From the NCBI GenBank assembly GCA_963677785.2, contig CAXXDH010000003.1:248001-312000 (forward strand): a DNA stretch of 64,000 nt, in the 5' to 3' direction. The DNA is from G963665495 sp963677785. GTDB taxonomy: Bacteria > Desulfobacterota > Desulfovibrionia > Desulfovibrionales > Desulfovibrionaceae. The position numbers were made by a program, and so were the translations under genes. The notes beneath the pieces were generated by a model. That model ran no database searches. It saw only the letters and a program-made list of their open reading frames with translations, and was not told the DNA's origin. Position 1 is the stretch's first letter, and the number at the start of each line of letters is the position of its first letter. Of this stretch, positions 25,127 to 34,288 are shown one piece after another.

Positions 25127-26839
25127 TTAGTTGATGTACCCCTGCTCCCGCAGATAGCGCAGCACCTGTTCCGCGGCTTCGGAAGGAGTCATCTCCGTGG
25201 TGTCGATGACGATTTCCGCATCGACGGGCACTTCGTACGGATCGTCGATGCCGGTGACGCCCTTGATGACTCCGGCCTTGGCTTTGGCGTAGAGGCCTTT
25301 ACGGTCGCGCTGTTCGCAGACTTCCAGCGGAGTGGCCATGTACACCAGGATATACCCGCCGTACTGCGACACCAAATCGCGTCCGTACAGGCGGGATTCT
25401 ACATAGGGGGCAATGGGCGCGCAGATGGCGATACCTCGGTTCTTGGTGATTTCGCTGGCCACATACCCTATGCGCGACACGTTCAGATTACGATGCTCCT
25501 TGGTAAAAGTGAGCTCGCTGGAAAGGTTGCGCCGCACGATGTCGCCGTCCAGCAATGTCACCGGGCGGCCCTGAATTTCCAGAAGCTTGACGTAGAGAAC
25601 CTTGGCGACGGTGGATTTTCCCGCTCCCGAAAGTCCGGTGAGAAACAGCGTGAACCCCTGCTGCGACTTGGGGGGCACGGCGCGGCACATCTCCTCGATG
25701 ACTTCCGGAAAAGAATACCACTCGGGCACATCCAGCCCGTGGTCCAGGCGCCGGCGCAATTCTTCCTGGGAGATATCCACTGGCTGGGGGCCGTCTTTTA
25801 TTTCCTCCGGGAGAAGAAACTTACTGAAATCCTCCACATAGACGCGCGGACGTACGGGCATGGGAAGTATGTCGATATCCCCCTGATGCTCCTTCAGAAG
25901 CTGCAGCGCAGCACCGGGCGGATAATACCCTTTGCCGTTCATGAACGGATCATCATGCTGCTCGTGTACCAGAAAATGGCTGCAGCCGTAATTCCGATTG
26001 ATCATGGCGTGCAGCAGCGCCCCCCTGGGCCCGGCGCCGCGCCGGCGTATGGGGCTGAGATTGAGCATGGCGGCATTGCGCGGCAAATGGCGGATGAAGT
26101 GCTCGTAGCAGCGCACCAGGGAAAAATGGCCCACATCCGTGGCGAACCCCGGACCGATCAGCGGGCTGATCAACAGCTTGGCGCCCGCCTCCACTGCGGC
26201 CGACAGCAACATTTCCCGATGCATCCGGTGCAGCGGTTCGCTGGCCTGAAAACCGATGACATGCCGCCAGCCCCGCTCGGAAAAAATCCGGTGCATCTCC
26301 GCGGGCGTACGGCGTAAATGGGTGAAATCGTAATGCTGGGGAAAATGAATGCCTTCCAGATGTCCCCCTACATAATACGCGCCTTTGTGCTCATACAGCT
26401 TGGCCACGCTGGGGTGTTTTTGCGGGTCCGCGGTGCCATAGAGAAGCGCAGCCTCTTTTTCCAGATCCGGCTCCCAGACATCGTTCACGGTAAGCACGGC
26501 GAGCATAAACCCCTCGGAATCGCGCAGAGCGAACTGGCAGCCGGGGTGCAGACTTGCCGCAAGCGTTTCGGTCACCGCCAGGGTAATCGGAAAAGGCCAG
26601 AACGTTCCATCCGCGAGCCGCATGTTCTCAAGCACGGATTCATAATCAGCCTTGTCCATATATCCGAGCAGCGGGAAAAAACCGCGGTTCAGCAGCAGTT
26701 CCAAATCACAGAGCGCGTCGGTTCCGAGATTCAGTGACGGCATATTCACCGATTCTTTTTTCAAAAGTTCGATGCGGCGAAAATGGACAAGCAGGCTTTC
26801 CGAGTTCGGGAGTTGCAAATTGCCATATTCATCGGACAT
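25127..26839 (-). CDS. Sulfate adenylyltransferase-like / APS kinase fusion
   Basis: 570 residues. The C-terminal APS kinase domain is complete: Walker A GLSGAGKST at 402-410, DGDIVRRNL, and CEQRDRKGLYAKAKAG. The N-terminal domain has the ATP sulfurylase fold by pattern, but both signature motifs differ. The usual QTRNPxHxxH reads QASEPLHRMH (198-207), and GRDHAGxG reads HEQHDDPF (292-299). The two histidines of the first motif remain. The domain may therefore be weakened, allosteric, or act on a different substrate, while the kinase would make PAPS. The start follows AAAAGGGGCACTGTC. It is a monocistronic unit with its own terminator. Confidence 0.85.
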   Translation of the reverse strand: MSDEYGNLQLPNSESLLVHFRRIELLKKESVNMPSLNLGTDALCDLELLLNRGFFPLLGYMDKADYESVLENMRLADGTFWPFPITLAVTETLAASLHPGCQFALRDSEGFMLAVLTVNDVWEPDLEKEAALLYGTADPQKHPSVAKLYEHKGAYYVGGHLEGIHFPQHYDFTHLRRTPAEMHRIFSERGWRHVIGFQASEPLHRMHREMLLSAAVEAGAKLLISPLIGPGFATDVGHFSLVRCYEHFIRHLPRNAAMLNLSPIRRRGAGPRGALLHAMINRNYGCSHFLVHEQHDDPFMNGKGYYPPGAALQLLKEHQGDIDILPMPVRPRVYVEDFSKFLLPEEIKDGPQPVDISQEELRRRLDHGLDVPEWYSFPEVIEEMCRAVPPKSQQGFTLFLTGLSGAGKSTVAKVLYVKLLEIQGRPVTLLDGDIVRRNLSSELTFTKEHRNLNVSRIGYVASEITKNRGIAICAPIAPYVESRLYGRDLVSQYGGYILVYMATPLEVCEQRDRKGLYAKAKAGVIKGVTGIDDPYEVPVDAEIVIDTTEMTPSEAAEQVLRYLREQGYIN

Positions 26840-27576
26840 GACAGTGCCCCTTTTGTTTACGTTGTATCTGAAGCCGTTGCGTCTTCAAAGGCATTGAAAT
26901 GGGCGCCTTCAAATATTACTCACCCTATCGGGTATATAACATAAATACTTTTTTAACCGAATTTGCGGCAAATTCCAAGTATTTTTTCGGATTCAGTGCT
27001 GAAAACGCTTTTTGCACCCTGGCGAAACATACGTGGCAATCAGCGCCCGCAGAGTTTCAATGCCGGAGAACAAGCGCTCATCCGTTGTCCGAACATCTCA
27101 GAAACAGGAGTCGCCCGCAATACAAGATACATTAAGAAAGATTGAAGGGAACAGGCTGAAGCTCTGGAAACTTGTTTCTCAGCATGGTTTTCAACGCAGC
27201 AAAGCGATGGTGCCGCCTCCACGACAGGCAGCATTGCACAGGAAAGCGGCAAGAGAATAAAAAAACAAATTAGGGCTCGTTCTGAGTGGTTGCGCCAAGT
27301 CCCGACGCAACCACTCAGAACGAGCCCTAATCCCCCCAGAATCATGGAAGGCTTGGGTTTGCCTGGCCGTCATCAGACAATTTCCTGCCTGCCATACAAA
27401 TTTCTGTGATTATAATACTGTTTCTCGGAGCTATGGAAAGATTTTTTTTGCATATGAAATGAATTTCATATAGCAAGAAATAAGCAATGAAGACAGAGCA
27501 GTAGAGAACGCTAGAAGCGGCAGGACACGAGGGCGTATTTCTAACTTAATTTCATCGCGCGGAAAGGGAAAATAAT
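26840..27576. other. Long intergenic region
   Basis: About 740 bases between the fused sulfurylase gene and a dispersed repeat. Short ORFs in it have no ribosome-binding site or recognisable protein. It holds a perfect 25-bp inverted repeat at 27270-27330 and is AT-richer than its flanks. Confidence 0.5.
27270..27330. repeat. Perfect 25-bp inverted repeat
   Basis: The arms at 27270-27294 and 27306-27330 are exact reverse complements (left arm begins TTAGGGCTCGTTC), separated by 11 bases. A run of seven A precedes the left arm. No gene ends close by on either strand. Candidates are a factor-independent terminator for an unseen RNA, a small RNA, or the end structure of a miniature mobile element. 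Confidence 0.85.
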
Positions 27577-27679
27577 CCGCAGGCGTAGTAGGTGCTACGT
27601 TAAGGGGGGCTTCTTCCCTGGAAAAGCAACATGGTGGAATTCTGGCCAAGCGTAGCGGATAGGAATTTGGAAACACGCC
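27577..27679 (-). repeat. Dispersed 3'-UTR repeat, copy A
   Basis: About 100 bases, roughly 80 percent identical by eye to 46818-46916 on the other strand. It runs from GCGTGTTTCCAAATTCC to TACTACGCCTGCGG in minus orientation. It begins 7 bases after the stop of the response regulator gene and has the same orientation as that gene. Confidence 0.75.
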
Positions 27680-27685
27680 CTGAAT

Positions 27686-28300
27686 TCAGAAAATAATATC
27701 TTTCAAACGGTTATAGAGCTGGCGGTAGGTGATGCCCAGTGCCTTGGCAGCCTTGCTCCGGTTGCCGCCGACTCTGTTGAGTACGGAAATGATATGTTCT
27801 GCTTCCGCCTGATCGCGCACTTCCTTGAGGCTCAAACACTGCTCCGCATCGGGTGTTTTTTGTCCGGGCCAGGATTGCTCGAAAACAAACGCTTCCGGAG
27901 TGGATTGCTGGACGGACAAACCAGGTTCTTCGGTATATTGCAAAGCCTTATGCACCTCATGCAACAGTTCATCGGAAGCGCTGCCTTTGCAAAAATAAGA
28001 AAAGGCCCCGGCCTGCATAGCCCGTACTGCGCTGCGCACGTCTCCGAAACATGTGATTACAATAACCGGCAGCTTCGGGTAAAGGGGACGGACTTTCTTC
28101 AAGAGTTTGATGCCGTCCATTCCGGGCATGGCCAGATCGGTCAACAGAACATCAAAAGAGCGTGCAGCCAATATCTCCAGGGCTTCGCAACCGCTTGCAG
28201 CCAATGCGACCTCCATCTCCTCAGATTCCAGGAGATCGCGAAGCAATTCCGCATGCTCCGGGGAGTCGTCAACTATGAGTATTGAGCAGGCTTCCGCCAT
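27686..28300 (-). CDS. Response regulator with Fis-type DNA-binding domain
   Basis: 204 residues. An N-terminal receiver has SILIVDDSPEH (acidic pair), phospho-acceptor Asp in VLLTDLAMPGMDG near residue 56, and conserved Lys in YFCKGSASDE. A short linker leads to a C-terminal Fis-type helix-turn-helix (GGNRSKAAKALGITYRQLYN). It resembles the ActR/PrrA class, without an AAA+ domain. The divergent gene 340 bases away encodes a membrane histidine kinase, its probable partner. Confidence 0.88.
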   Translation of the reverse strand: MAEACSILIVDDSPEHAELLRDLLESEEMEVALAASGCEALEILAARSFDVLLTDLAMPGMDGIKLLKKVRPLYPKLPVIVITCFGDVRSAVRAMQAGAFSYFCKGSASDELLHEVHKALQYTEEPGLSVQQSTPEAFVFEQSWPGQKTPDAEQCLSLKEVRDQAEAEHIISVLNRVGGNRSKAAKALGITYRQLYNRLKDIIF

Positions 28301-28641
28301 GTTTTCCCTGGGGGTACTGGATTATGGGAATGCAACTATCACCTTCAGCCTGCGGACATTATAGCATTGACTCCTGAAAAGACAAACTCCTTGCGGGTTA
28401 TGCAGTGGCCAATAGTGGCATGAAATACGTGCGTAACTCTGGCTTTTGTCAAGCAAAAAGCAATTGTAATTTTTTTTAAGTCCTTTTAGTACTTTTTTAC
28501 AAGACTAGAAACGATATTGCATTCGTCAAAAATGTAATTTTTTCCATGTAAACAAGGTGGATAATACGAACGGAACCTGTTTCTGCATAGCAACAACGCA
28601 GACTCCCGCTCTGGATATGGCTTCCGTATAGTTGATTGCCT
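28301..28641. other. Divergent promoter region of the two-component pair
   Basis: 341 AT-rich bases between the response regulator and kinase starts. It must contain promoters for both. No specific operator repeat was recognised. Confidence 0.4.
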
Positions 28642-30027
28642 ATGTTGGATATCATGTCGCTGCTTATCGGACAAGTCATCTCTTTTTCCACCCTCGCCTT
28701 GCTGCTTTGTCTTATCTGGAGGCTGGGCTTTCCTTTCATTGGTCCGGGCTGGTGGACCAGTTCATACGCAGCCGCCGCACTGGGGCTTATTTTGCTGGCA
28801 TTACGCCATGTGCTGCCCGATTTTCTGGCCATAGCATGCGGCAACGTCCTGACCCTGGCCTCTCTGACCTTCAGTTGGAACGGACTGCGTCTGTTCATGG
28901 ACAAACCGGGATTCACTAAAAAGCAATGGGGGCTGGTCGTCCTATACTTTGCCTGCTTTGCGGCTGCGTTACACTGGCTTACAGCGGTACATGACATCAT
29001 ACAAATCCGCATTATGCTGTATACACTATCCCTCTCGGGCATCATGGCGCTGATAGTTAGGGAAATACGGCCCATGACCAAAACCTACCGGGCATTGCGG
29101 CTGTTATCTTTCTTATTTATTTTATACATCTGCATTCTCATTGTCCGCATGTTTATTCTCACTTTGCTGACGTTCAGCAACACATGGGGCAGTTTCATCA
29201 ATGCCTTGTTCGTCCTGTTTACCAATATGTTTTTTATCGGCTTTGCTTTTTGTTATATCATGCTGATCAGCGAGCGGCTGTTGCAGGTCATAGTGGAACA
29301 ATACAAATCGCTTGAAGAAAATATGCGTTTCCGGCAACAGATGGAAAGCCTGCTCTACCATGATCTCAAGTCACCCATGATGCCCGCGGTCTACCTTCCG
29401 GACATGCTGCTCAAAACAGAATCTCTCTCGGAAAAAGGAAAATCCAGCCTGATCCAGATAAAGGAAGCCGCCCTGCGTATCATGAATCTTATCAACGATG
29501 CCCTCACCGCCCATACGCTGGAAGCGGAATGCAAACTCCCGAACCTGACCGAGGTGGACCTTCTCGGGGTGATCAACAAGGCCCAAAGGGATTTGACCCC
29601 CCTCCAGCGGGCGAATGGCGCCGCCATCGCCCTGCAGGTGGACAATGCGTTGCGTGCGCCCGGCGCGGCCATTATCCAGGGCGATGAGAACCTGCTCTAC
29701 CGGATGTGCTCCAACCTGCTGAAAAACGCGCTCCAGGCCTCTCCGCGCGGTGCGAACACCGTCGTCAGCCTGAAGCGGGAACAGGAACGCCTGCGTATCG
29801 AAATCAGCAACTCGGGCGAAGTGCCGGAACCCCTGCGCGCCTCTTTTTTCGAAAAATATTCGCGCGGCGAAGGTTCCAGAGGCATGGGTCTGGGAACCTA
29901 CTCCGCCAGACTCGTGGCCCAGGCCCACGGGGGCGAGATCCAGCTGTACACGGATACGCCGGGCATGACCCGGGTTGCCGTCCGGCTGCCTGTCACACAA
30001 CCCGAAACAACTCCCGGCCAGGCCTAG
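28642..30027 (+). CDS. Membrane sensor histidine kinase
   Basis: About 461 residues from the ATG at 28642. The first 220 residues carry six to seven predicted membrane helices and no large extracellular domain. The H-box is LLYHDLKSPMMPAVYL, followed by a HATPase domain with N-box LYRMCSNLLKNALQAS and G-box SRGMGLGTYSARLVAQAHGG. An intramembrane-sensing kinase of this build is often tied to redox or membrane cues. It diverges from the response regulator gene. The start is uncertain within about 5 codons. Confidence 0.85.
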   Translation: MLDIMSLLIGQVISFSTLALLLCLIWRLGFPFIGPGWWTSSYAAAALGLILLALRHVLPDFLAIACGNVLTLASLTFSWNGLRLFMDKPGFTKKQWGLVVLYFACFAAALHWLTAVHDIIQIRIMLYTLSLSGIMALIVREIRPMTKTYRALRLLSFLFILYICILIVRMFILTLLTFSNTWGSFINALFVLFTNMFFIGFAFCYIMLISERLLQVIVEQYKSLEENMRFRQQMESLLYHDLKSPMMPAVYLPDMLLKTESLSEKGKSSLIQIKEAALRIMNLINDALTAHTLEAECKLPNLTEVDLLGVINKAQRDLTPLQRANGAAIALQVDNALRAPGAAIIQGDENLLYRMCSNLLKNALQASPRGANTVVSLKREQERLRIEISNSGEVPEPLRASFFEKYSRGEGSRGMGLGTYSARLVAQAHGGEIQLYTDTPGMTRVAVRLPVTQPETTPGQA

Positions 30028-30118
30028 CCGCACCCCCGGCTCCTTTCTTGCGATCGATCCGGCTCTTGGATACACTGCGTAGTACCGGATCTGTCCCGGC
30101 AGCCCGTTTGGAGGACCT

Positions 30119-31441
30119 ATGCCTGTTTTCGCCCTGGCCGATTGCAACAATTTCTATGTTTCCTGCGAACGCGTCTTTGCGCCGCAGCTGCGCGGAAAGC
30201 CCGTGGTGGTGCTTTCCAACAACGACGGCTGCGTGATCGCGCGCTCCAATGAAGCCAAGGCCATGGGCATTGCCATGGGCGAGCCCGCGTTCAAACGCGA
30301 GGCCTTTTACAAGCGCCACGGCGTGCATATCTACTCGTCCAACTACGCGCTCTACGGCGACATGTCCGCCCGGGTCATGCGTACGCTCAGCCGCTTTGCC
30401 CCGGAGATCGAAATCTACTCCATCGACGAGGCCTTCCTCGGCCTGGACGGCATGGAACGCTGCGCCCTGGGTAACGCCGGACAGGACCTGGCCGGATATT
30501 GCCGCGACATCCGGCGGGTCGTCGGACAGTGGACGGGCATCCCCGTTTCCATCGGCATCGGCCCCACCAAAACCCTGGCCAAGCTGGCCAACCGCATCGC
30601 CAAAAAACAGCCCGGACACCGGGGCGTGTACCGGATTCCGCAGCCCGCATCCGGCGGAGAGCCCTGGAATCCGCGCATTCCCCTCTGCGATACGCTGCTC
30701 GAACAGATAGCCGTGGAGGATGTCTGGGGTGTGGGCAGGCGCTACGCCAAAATGCTCGCCGCGTACGGCATCCGCAACGCGCGCCAGCTCCGGGATGCGG
30801 ACCGCGACTGGGTACGCAAAAAAATGACCGTGCAGGGACTGCATACGCAGCTCGAACTGCGCGGCATTTCCTGCATCCCCATGGAGGATGCCCCGCCGCC
30901 CAAAAAGGCCGTTGTCTCTTCCCGCTCCTTTGGCCGCCCCGTCAACAACAAGAGCGAACTTTTCGAAGCCGTGGCCGCCTATGCCGCGCGTTGCGCGGAA
31001 AAGCTGCGCGACCAGCGCGGACTGGCCGCCCAGGTCACCGTATTCATCATGACCAACCCGCACAAGAACGAGCCCCAGTACGCGGCGCAGGAATCCGCAG
31101 CCCTGGCCGTGCCCGGCGATTACACGCCCGATATCGTCCGCTTGGCCCACGGCTGTCTCGAACGCCTCTATAAAAAGGGCTACAACTACAAAAAAGCCGG
31201 CGTCATGCTCACCGGCATCCGGGCCGCGGCCACGGCGCAGCACAGCCTGCTGGACCCGGGCCCCGAAACAAGCGCCCGGCAGACCGCCCTGATGCGGACG
31301 CTGGACAACGTCAACGCCAAATGGGGACGCGATACGCTCCAGCTCGCCGCGGCCGGACTCGGCCGCCCGTGGCAAATGCGCCAGCTCCGCAAATCCAAAC
31401 GCTTTACCACCTCCTGGCTCGAAATTCCCCTCGTGGGATAG
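30119..31441 (+). CDS. umuC: Y-family DNA polymerase V catalytic subunit
   Basis: 440 residues. LADCNNFYVSCERVFAP at the N-terminus and YSIDEAFLGLDG supply the catalytic acidic residues of Y-family polymerases, and SIGIGPTKTLAKLANRIAK follows. The C-terminal DUF4113-type tail (LMRTLDNVNAKWGRDTLQL) marks UmuC rather than DinB. The start follows TTTGGAGGACCT. No umuD is adjacent on either side, so the partner must be elsewhere or absent. I could not confirm an SOS box upstream. Confidence 0.92.
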   Translation: MPVFALADCNNFYVSCERVFAPQLRGKPVVVLSNNDGCVIARSNEAKAMGIAMGEPAFKREAFYKRHGVHIYSSNYALYGDMSARVMRTLSRFAPEIEIYSIDEAFLGLDGMERCALGNAGQDLAGYCRDIRRVVGQWTGIPVSIGIGPTKTLAKLANRIAKKQPGHRGVYRIPQPASGGEPWNPRIPLCDTLLEQIAVEDVWGVGRRYAKMLAAYGIRNARQLRDADRDWVRKKMTVQGLHTQLELRGISCIPMEDAPPPKKAVVSSRSFGRPVNNKSELFEAVAAYAARCAEKLRDQRGLAAQVTVFIMTNPHKNEPQYAAQESAALAVPGDYTPDIVRLAHGCLERLYKKGYNYKKAGVMLTGIRAAATAQHSLLDPGPETSARQTALMRTLDNVNAKWGRDTLQLAAAGLGRPWQMRQLRKSKRFTTSWLEIPLVG

Positions 31442-31456
31442 GATGCGCAGAAGGCA

Positions 31457-32311
31457 TCATTCCCCTGGCGTCGGCGGTTCGGCGTCCAGGGCGTCGCGGA
31501 CAAGTTCCCGGACGCGCTGAGCTTCGAAAAGGCGGCCGCGTTTCAGGCAGCCTTGTGTGTAAATCTGGGCCTTGTAGGCCAGGGCGTTGCGGGCGAGTTC
31601 GCGGTTGGGCGGCTGCAGGGCCGCATTGTTGAGGAGTTTCACCAGCGCATGGATACGGTAGAGATCCAGCCCGTAGAACCGGGCCGAGAGCTGGTCCGGG
31701 CGGCCGCCGTTGCGGACCACCAGTTTTTCATTCAGCAGGCCGATGTCGTAATGCAGCAAGGCGCGCAGCCAGAGGTCGTAATCCTCGCAGGCGGGCAGGC
31801 TCTCGTCAAAGAACCCCACTTTTTCCACAAAGCGCCGCGTAAACAATACGCAGGACGGGCTGACCAGGCACAGTTCCAGCGCACGCGCGAAAAACGCGCC
31901 CGCTGGCTTGGCGTGCTTGTTCATGGGGTTGACCCGCTTGCCCCGGCGCATCCAGATTTCATCGGTCTGGCAGACTTCGTAGCGATTGGCCAGCAGATAA
32001 TCCACCTGGCGTTCGAGCTTTTGCGGCAGCCAGTGGTCGTCCGAATCCAGCAAGGCCAGCAAATTGCCCCGGGCCTGGCGGATACCCAGATTACGCGCCG
32101 CGGAAACCCCCTTGTTGGGCTGGGAGAACACCCGGACTCTATCCGGATGGGCGGCCTGAAGCTCGGCCAGCACGCCGGGCGTTTCATCCGTGGACCCGTC
32201 GTCCACCACCAGCAACTCCACCGACCCGAAGGTCTGCGCCAGCACGGACTCCATGGCCCGCCGGACAAACACGGGGCGGTTATAAACGGGTATGATTACG
32301 GATGAAAGCAT
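31457..32311 (-). CDS. Family 2 glycosyltransferase
   Basis: About 284 residues from the ATG at 32311 (MLSSVIIPVYNRPVFVRRAM); the upstream open frame is AT-rich and unlikely to be coding. It is a GT-A fold enzyme with VVDDGSTDETP and the metal-binding LLALLDSDDHW. It likely adds a sugar to surface polysaccharide or glycoprotein. No other glycan genes adjoin, and it converges on umuC with 15 bases between the stops. Confidence 0.85.
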   Translation of the reverse strand: MLSSVIIPVYNRPVFVRRAMESVLAQTFGSVELLVVDDGSTDETPGVLAELQAAHPDRVRVFSQPNKGVSAARNLGIRQARGNLLALLDSDDHWLPQKLERQVDYLLANRYEVCQTDEIWMRRGKRVNPMNKHAKPAGAFFARALELCLVSPSCVLFTRRFVEKVGFFDESLPACEDYDLWLRALLHYDIGLLNEKLVVRNGGRPDQLSARFYGLDLYRIHALVKLLNNAALQPPNRELARNALAYKAQIYTQGCLKRGRLFEAQRVRELVRDALDAEPPTPGE

Positions 32312-32553
32312 ACATCTACATCGCGGGTTTGGAAACATGGTTATTTTTTGTAAAGTATAGGTACTTAAAATACGGCAGGCAAGAGCTGCGGAGGCAGAAA
32401 GCGGCTTGTTCTCCGCATGCGGACAGGCAATAAACAGAATGACAAAAATAAAAAGGATCAATTGACTACATCTCACCCCGTACGCTACACATTATATAAA
32501 ATAGCAAAAGTCCCAACGCGCATAAAAATGGAACCATTATCGAGGGGGGGGTT

Positions 32554-34080
32554 ATGGATGCTTTGCTCGAGATGCGCGGCATCGTCAAAGAGTTCCCTGG
32601 CGTCAAGGCGCTGGACGGAGTCTTCCTGCGGGTCGAACGCGCCGAAATCCACGCGATCTGCGGCGAAAACGGCGCAGGAAAATCCACCCTGATGCGAGTC
32701 CTTTCCGGTGTCTATCCGCATGGTTCCTATACGGGCGAAATCCACTATGGAGGCCAGACTGCGGTCTTCAAGACCATCCGCGATGCGGAACGGGCCGGAA
32801 TCGCCATCATCCACCAGGAACTGGCGCTCATTCCCGAGTTGTCCATTGCTGAAAACATCTTTCTCGGCCACGAAATCACCACCAAGGGCATCATCGACTG
32901 GACCGCGACCACGGCGCGCGCTCGCGAGCTGATGGCCCAGGTCGGCCTGAACGAACACCCGGACGCGCTAATCAAGAATATCGGCGTGGGTAAACAGCAG
33001 CTTGTGGAGATCGCCAAGGCCCTGAGCAAGGACGCCAAGCTGCTCATTCTGGACGAACCCACGGCCGCGCTGAACGAAAACGACTCCAGACACTTGCTGG
33101 ATCTGCTGCGCGAACTGTGCGCCAGGGGCATGACCTGCGTCCTGATCAGCCACAAGCTCAACGAGGTCCGGGCCGTGGCCAACGCCGTGACTATCCTGCG
33201 CGACGGCCGTACCGTGGAAACCTTGCGGCCCGAAACCAGGCAAACGGACTGGCTGGACGAGGATCGTATAATCCAGGGCATGGTGGGCCGCGCCCTGACA
33301 TCCCGCTTTCCGGAACGCACCCCGGACATCAAGGAAGTATTTTTCGAAGTCCGGGACTGGAGCGTACGGCGTCCGGACCACCCCGAGCGCTATGCCTGCA
33401 AGGACATGAACTTTCATGTCAGGCGCGGGGAAATCGTGGGATTCGCCGGGCTCATGGGCGCCGGCCGCACCGAGCTGGCCCGCTCCCTGTTCGGACGTTC
33501 CTACGGTCTGTATGAACAGGGGCGGATATTCAAGCACGGCAAGGAAATCGCCCCCCGCACCATTGCCAAGGCCATCCAGGCAGGCCTGGCTTACATTCCG
33601 GAAGACAGAAAAACTCTGGGACTGAACCTGCTGGACGACATCAAGACCTCCATAGTCTCGGCCGCGCTGCAGCGTATCTCGCACCTGGGCAGGCTCGACC
33701 TGAACCAGGAGTACGCCGTAGCCGAAAAGTACCGCCGCTCGCTGGGCATCAAGTCCGACAGCGTGGGCGTGAACGTCGCCACCCTTTCCGGCGGCAACCA
33801 GCAAAAGGTCGTTCTGGGCAAATGGCTCTTCACCGAGCCGGAGCTGCTTATTCTGGACGAACCGACCCGAGGCATCGACGTGGGGGCCAAATACGAAATC
33901 TACAAGCTGATCTTTCAGCTGGCGGCGGAGGGCAAGGGAGTGCTGGTCATATCCTCCGAGCTGCCCGAACTGCTGGGACTGGCGGACCGCATCTACACCA
34001 TACGCGAAGGGACCATCACCGGCGTGCTGGACCAGGCAGAAGCAAGCCAGGAGCGCCTGATGCGACTTATGACGGCTTAG
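32554..34080 (+). CDS. CUT2-family sugar ABC importer, ATP-binding protein
   Basis: 508 residues with two ABC domains. The first has Walker A GENGAGKST, signature-like IGVGKQQLVEIAKAL and Walker B LLILDEPTAALN. The second lacks a classic Walker A (GLMGAGRTELARS) but has LSGGNQQKVVLGKWL and LLILDEPTRGID. This is the MglA/XylG/GguA pattern. The start follows GAGGGGGGGGTT. It precedes the fused permease-binding protein gene by 208 bases that contain a dispersed element. Substrate is probably a pentose or similar monosaccharide. Confidence 0.93.
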   Translation: MDALLEMRGIVKEFPGVKALDGVFLRVERAEIHAICGENGAGKSTLMRVLSGVYPHGSYTGEIHYGGQTAVFKTIRDAERAGIAIIHQELALIPELSIAENIFLGHEITTKGIIDWTATTARARELMAQVGLNEHPDALIKNIGVGKQQLVEIAKALSKDAKLLILDEPTAALNENDSRHLLDLLRELCARGMTCVLISHKLNEVRAVANAVTILRDGRTVETLRPETRQTDWLDEDRIIQGMVGRALTSRFPERTPDIKEVFFEVRDWSVRRPDHPERYACKDMNFHVRRGEIVGFAGLMGAGRTELARSLFGRSYGLYEQGRIFKHGKEIAPRTIAKAIQAGLAYIPEDRKTLGLNLLDDIKTSIVSAALQRISHLGRLDLNQEYAVAEKYRRSLGIKSDSVGVNVATLSGGNQQKVVLGKWLFTEPELLILDEPTRGIDVGAKYEIYKLIFQLAAEGKGVLVISSELPELLGLADRIYTIREGTITGVLDQAEASQERLMRLMTA

Positions 34081-34082
34081 AG

Positions 34083-34204
34083 TATTTTAACTTTAAAATA
34101 GTATGGCCTCCGGCGGCTTAAGAATCTCCCAATTTTTTAATAGGTCACAGTATTTGTTATGCTATTTTATTATTTATCTTGATGCGTGGGGTCAGCCCCC
34201 CACT
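34083..34204. repeat. Dispersed GCCTCCGG-type intergenic element
   Basis: TTTTAACTTTAAAATAGTAT then GCCTCCGGCGGC just after the ABC ATPase stop, with a later hairpin GTGGGG-N6-CCCCAC. The first 40 bases align with those at 51424, which also directly follow a stop codon. Confidence 0.45.
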
Positions 34205-34288
34205 TAACGCATTTCGAAAGTAACTTGCTCTGGAACCGCAGAAAACACAAAATCCGTACACTACAGCCACGAGACAGGGGGAGCGGGA

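Noticed and set aside
26899..27260. Short ORFs of 60-82 codons in the region before the response regulator
   Set aside because: No ribosome-binding sites, no recognisable motifs, overlapping frames of equal length.
29993..31375. 460-codon minus-strand ORF over umuC
   Set aside because: UmuC is unambiguous on the plus strand; the opposite frame has low-complexity composition.
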